Source of the DNA: Cliona cf. orientalis
Taxonomy: Eukaryota > Porifera > Demospongiae > Clionaida > Clionaidae
Direction of reading: 5' to 3'
DNA: 64,000 nucleotides
Assembly (NCBI GenBank): GCA_963930775.1
Contig: OZ005694.1
Location: forward strand, 5,015,054 to 5,079,053
The number at the start of each line of letters is the position of its first letter. Position 1 is the first letter of the stretch. Shown one piece after another: positions 62,357 through 64,000 of this stretch. The notes beneath the pieces are model-generated. The model made no database searches. It was not told where the DNA came from and was given only the letters and a program-made list of their open reading frames with translations. Position numbers and translations under genes: made by a program.

Positions 62357-63073
62357 AACTAGAGCTCATAGAGCACATACCCCGCGTGCCATTGCAATCT
62401 CCCCCATGGCCATGCCTGAGACCTCTGTTCTTTGAAGTTTAGTCTCTTGCTACTCATGAACTTTTTCGTTCCCTTCTGAGAGCCATGATCACAAATGATA
62501 TTAATTTTGTGCTAGAAGTATGCTGTAGAGCAGCTCTAGCATGCACAGTAGACTCCCATGGCAGAGTAGCTCGAGCATACGCAATAGACTTCATGAGGTG
62601 CTAGGTGGGCATGTCCGATATCGATGAAGGCGTGTCCGACATACTCGCACAATTTCTAGCTTCCTTGGATCTCTTGCTACTCTTGAACTTTTTCGTTCCC
62701 TTCTGAGATCCATGATCACATATAACATTAATTTGTGCTAGAAGCATGCTGTAGAGCAGCTTGAGCATGCGCAGTAGACTCCCTAGAAATAGTGGAATAG
62801 CTCGAGCATGCGCAATAGACTTCATGAAGTACTAGGTGGGCGTGTCCGATGTAGGCGTGTCCGACATACTCGCAAGATTTGTAGCTTCCCTAGGTATTGC
62901 CTGGGGTTAAGAATGAGACAGAAGGTGTTTTTTCGCGGTCTTACACCATTTTATCCCATATACTGACCCTACTTGTTGAGATTTGCCGATTTTTATGCTG
63001 ACAGACGACAGACGAACAGACAACGATTGCTTTACCCCCCTGCTGCGCATGCGCGCACGCGGGGGTAATAACA
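62357..63073 (-). mobile_element. MITE (ATTACCCC family), inverted copy with internal tandem duplication
   Basis: The left edge AGAGCACATACCCCGCGTGC and right edge GCGCATGCGCGCACGCGGGG then GTAATAAC match the family reversed. The interior contains two tandem units of about 225 bp (about 62444-62664 and 62667-62893), both with TTTTTCGTTCCCTTCTGAGA and GCGTGTCCGACATACTCGCA. Confidence 0.7.
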
Positions 63074-63589
63074 TTCCATGTTGAGGATCTATAATAGCCT
63101 CATCATTAGAGTCCTTTTTCTCTCGACGACCTTTACCCACTCTATCCACACGCGTACGCGAAGGAGTAGGTAAAGCCTAAAGGTCGTCGGTTGATAGACC
63201 TTCACGCACGCGCATGCGCGAGAATACCGAGCGCAGAAGGCCTATCAATAGTCAACGCTGTTTCCTGACAGCTCAGATGGTCTGACAAAGAAAGGGACCG
63301 GACAAACACGTCCTTGCCGCCAAAGCGGGCAGAAGCCAGCTAGGCGAATCTGAGTTCACTTGTGGTTTGTCTTATTGGGACTCATTAGCAGAAAATCGTG
63401 ACTAATGAACCATAACAAGAGGGAAATGTCCGTAAACATATTAATGTACATGTACGGACGGGGCCCGGGGCGCGGCGGTCGCTATCATACGCGTGCGTGC
63501 AATTGGTGCAAACGTGAAGCAGAATTTCAATACCTCGGTGTAATTGCGCCACTAAATTGCGGTATTCAGTACAGTCTAGACTATAAATA

Positions 63590-64000
63590 ATGAGCAATTT
63601 CACTGATCCTTCTTGTTTCGTGAACGTGAGTGACTCTTCACTAACTGAGTTCATGTGGACTCAGGACAGTCCAATTGACCCCAACTTCCGACAACATTGC
63701 GAATGGATATGCCATTGCTACCATCCTCATCCTCTTCATGCTGGTTGGATTGCCGTGGAACCTCTGGGTGCTCAGTGTCATACTCCACAAGTCCCTCTAC
63801 TCCCAGCCAATAGTCATGCTCATGCTGAATCTCACCATCACCAACATTTTGCTCATTATCATGGTCATGCCTTTCGTTATTGTCACAGGCTATGCCAGCG
63901 AGTTCATATTTGGATCAAGTGACTCCGTCAGGTGTAGAGTGTGTCAGATCAGTGTGGTCAACATCATATTACCGAATTTATCTGTGCACACCTTATCACT
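63590..64000 (+). CDS. Rhodopsin-type 7TM receptor, N-terminal part (frame broken, cut by window end)
   Basis: The ATG at 63590 starts an extracellular-type N-terminus with N-glycosylation sites (NFT, NVS) and no signal peptide. Near 63686 the reading frame must shift by one base; after that, GYAIATILILFMLVGLPWNL (TM1 with the conserved Asn) and WVLSVIL follow. Then PIVMLMLNLTITNILLIIM, ending VMPFVIVTGY, forms TM2, and CRVCQISVVNIILPNLSVHT holds the TM3 start with the disulfide cysteine. The usual TM2 Asp is Asn. The shift may be a true lesion or an assembly error. The rest lies beyond the window. Ligand unknown. Confidence 0.7.

Overview
The window is nuclear DNA of an animal. Protein-coding signal comes as short exons with GT-AG introns, the sequence is AT-rich, and most of it is decayed transposable elements. 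The gene families present are a NACHT-LRR (NLR) receptor with one LRR repeat per exon, TRAF-like RING/zinc-finger/MATH proteins, FN3 exons and a 7TM receptor. This mix fits an early-branching marine invertebrate with expanded innate-immune families, most likely a demosponge. That placement is inference; a cnidarian or another invertebrate is not excluded from the sequence alone.

Layout. 0.3-2.1 kb: dead tyrosine-recombinase element (minus) with a 76-bp direct repeat beyond its 3' end. 3.8-5.1 kb: two phase 1-1 FN3 exons (plus). 5.7-9.9 kb: MITEs, a decayed Helitron with an OTU-like domain (minus), two copies of a GCGCATGCGC-ended MITE and a perfect 57-bp palindrome. 10.8-11.2 kb: tRNA-derived SINE with a G-rich tandem repeat. 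13.0-13.55 kb: Crypton/DUF3504 relic (minus). 14.67-48.89 kb: one large NLR gene (plus), made of a 1.7-kb NACHT exon followed by 15 LRR exons and a short C-terminal exon, all joined in phase 2. Its introns hold nearly every repeat family seen here, a broken kinase fragment, and copies of each other, because the LRR exons were multiplied by duplication of exon-plus-intron modules. 50.0-52.5 kb: Tc1/mariner-like transposase relic split by a 2.2-kb foldback element. 54.25-55.84 and 59.59-62.33 kb: two TRAF-like pseudogenes in tandem (minus), each interrupted by transposons. 63.59-64.0 kb: start of a rhodopsin-type 7TM receptor, cut by the window edge.

How the parts relate. The only coding unit that looks intact is the NLR. 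Its Walker A, Walker B and winged-helix motifs are all present and every exon junction keeps frame, but the first exon(s) upstream of the NACHT exon were not identified. The FN3 exons end in the phase (1) that the NACHT exon needs, so an FN3-NACHT-LRR gene is possible but unproven. Comparing paralogous introns and paralogous pseudogenes gives clean empty sites for several MITE insertions, which supplies transposon boundaries and relative timing from a single window.
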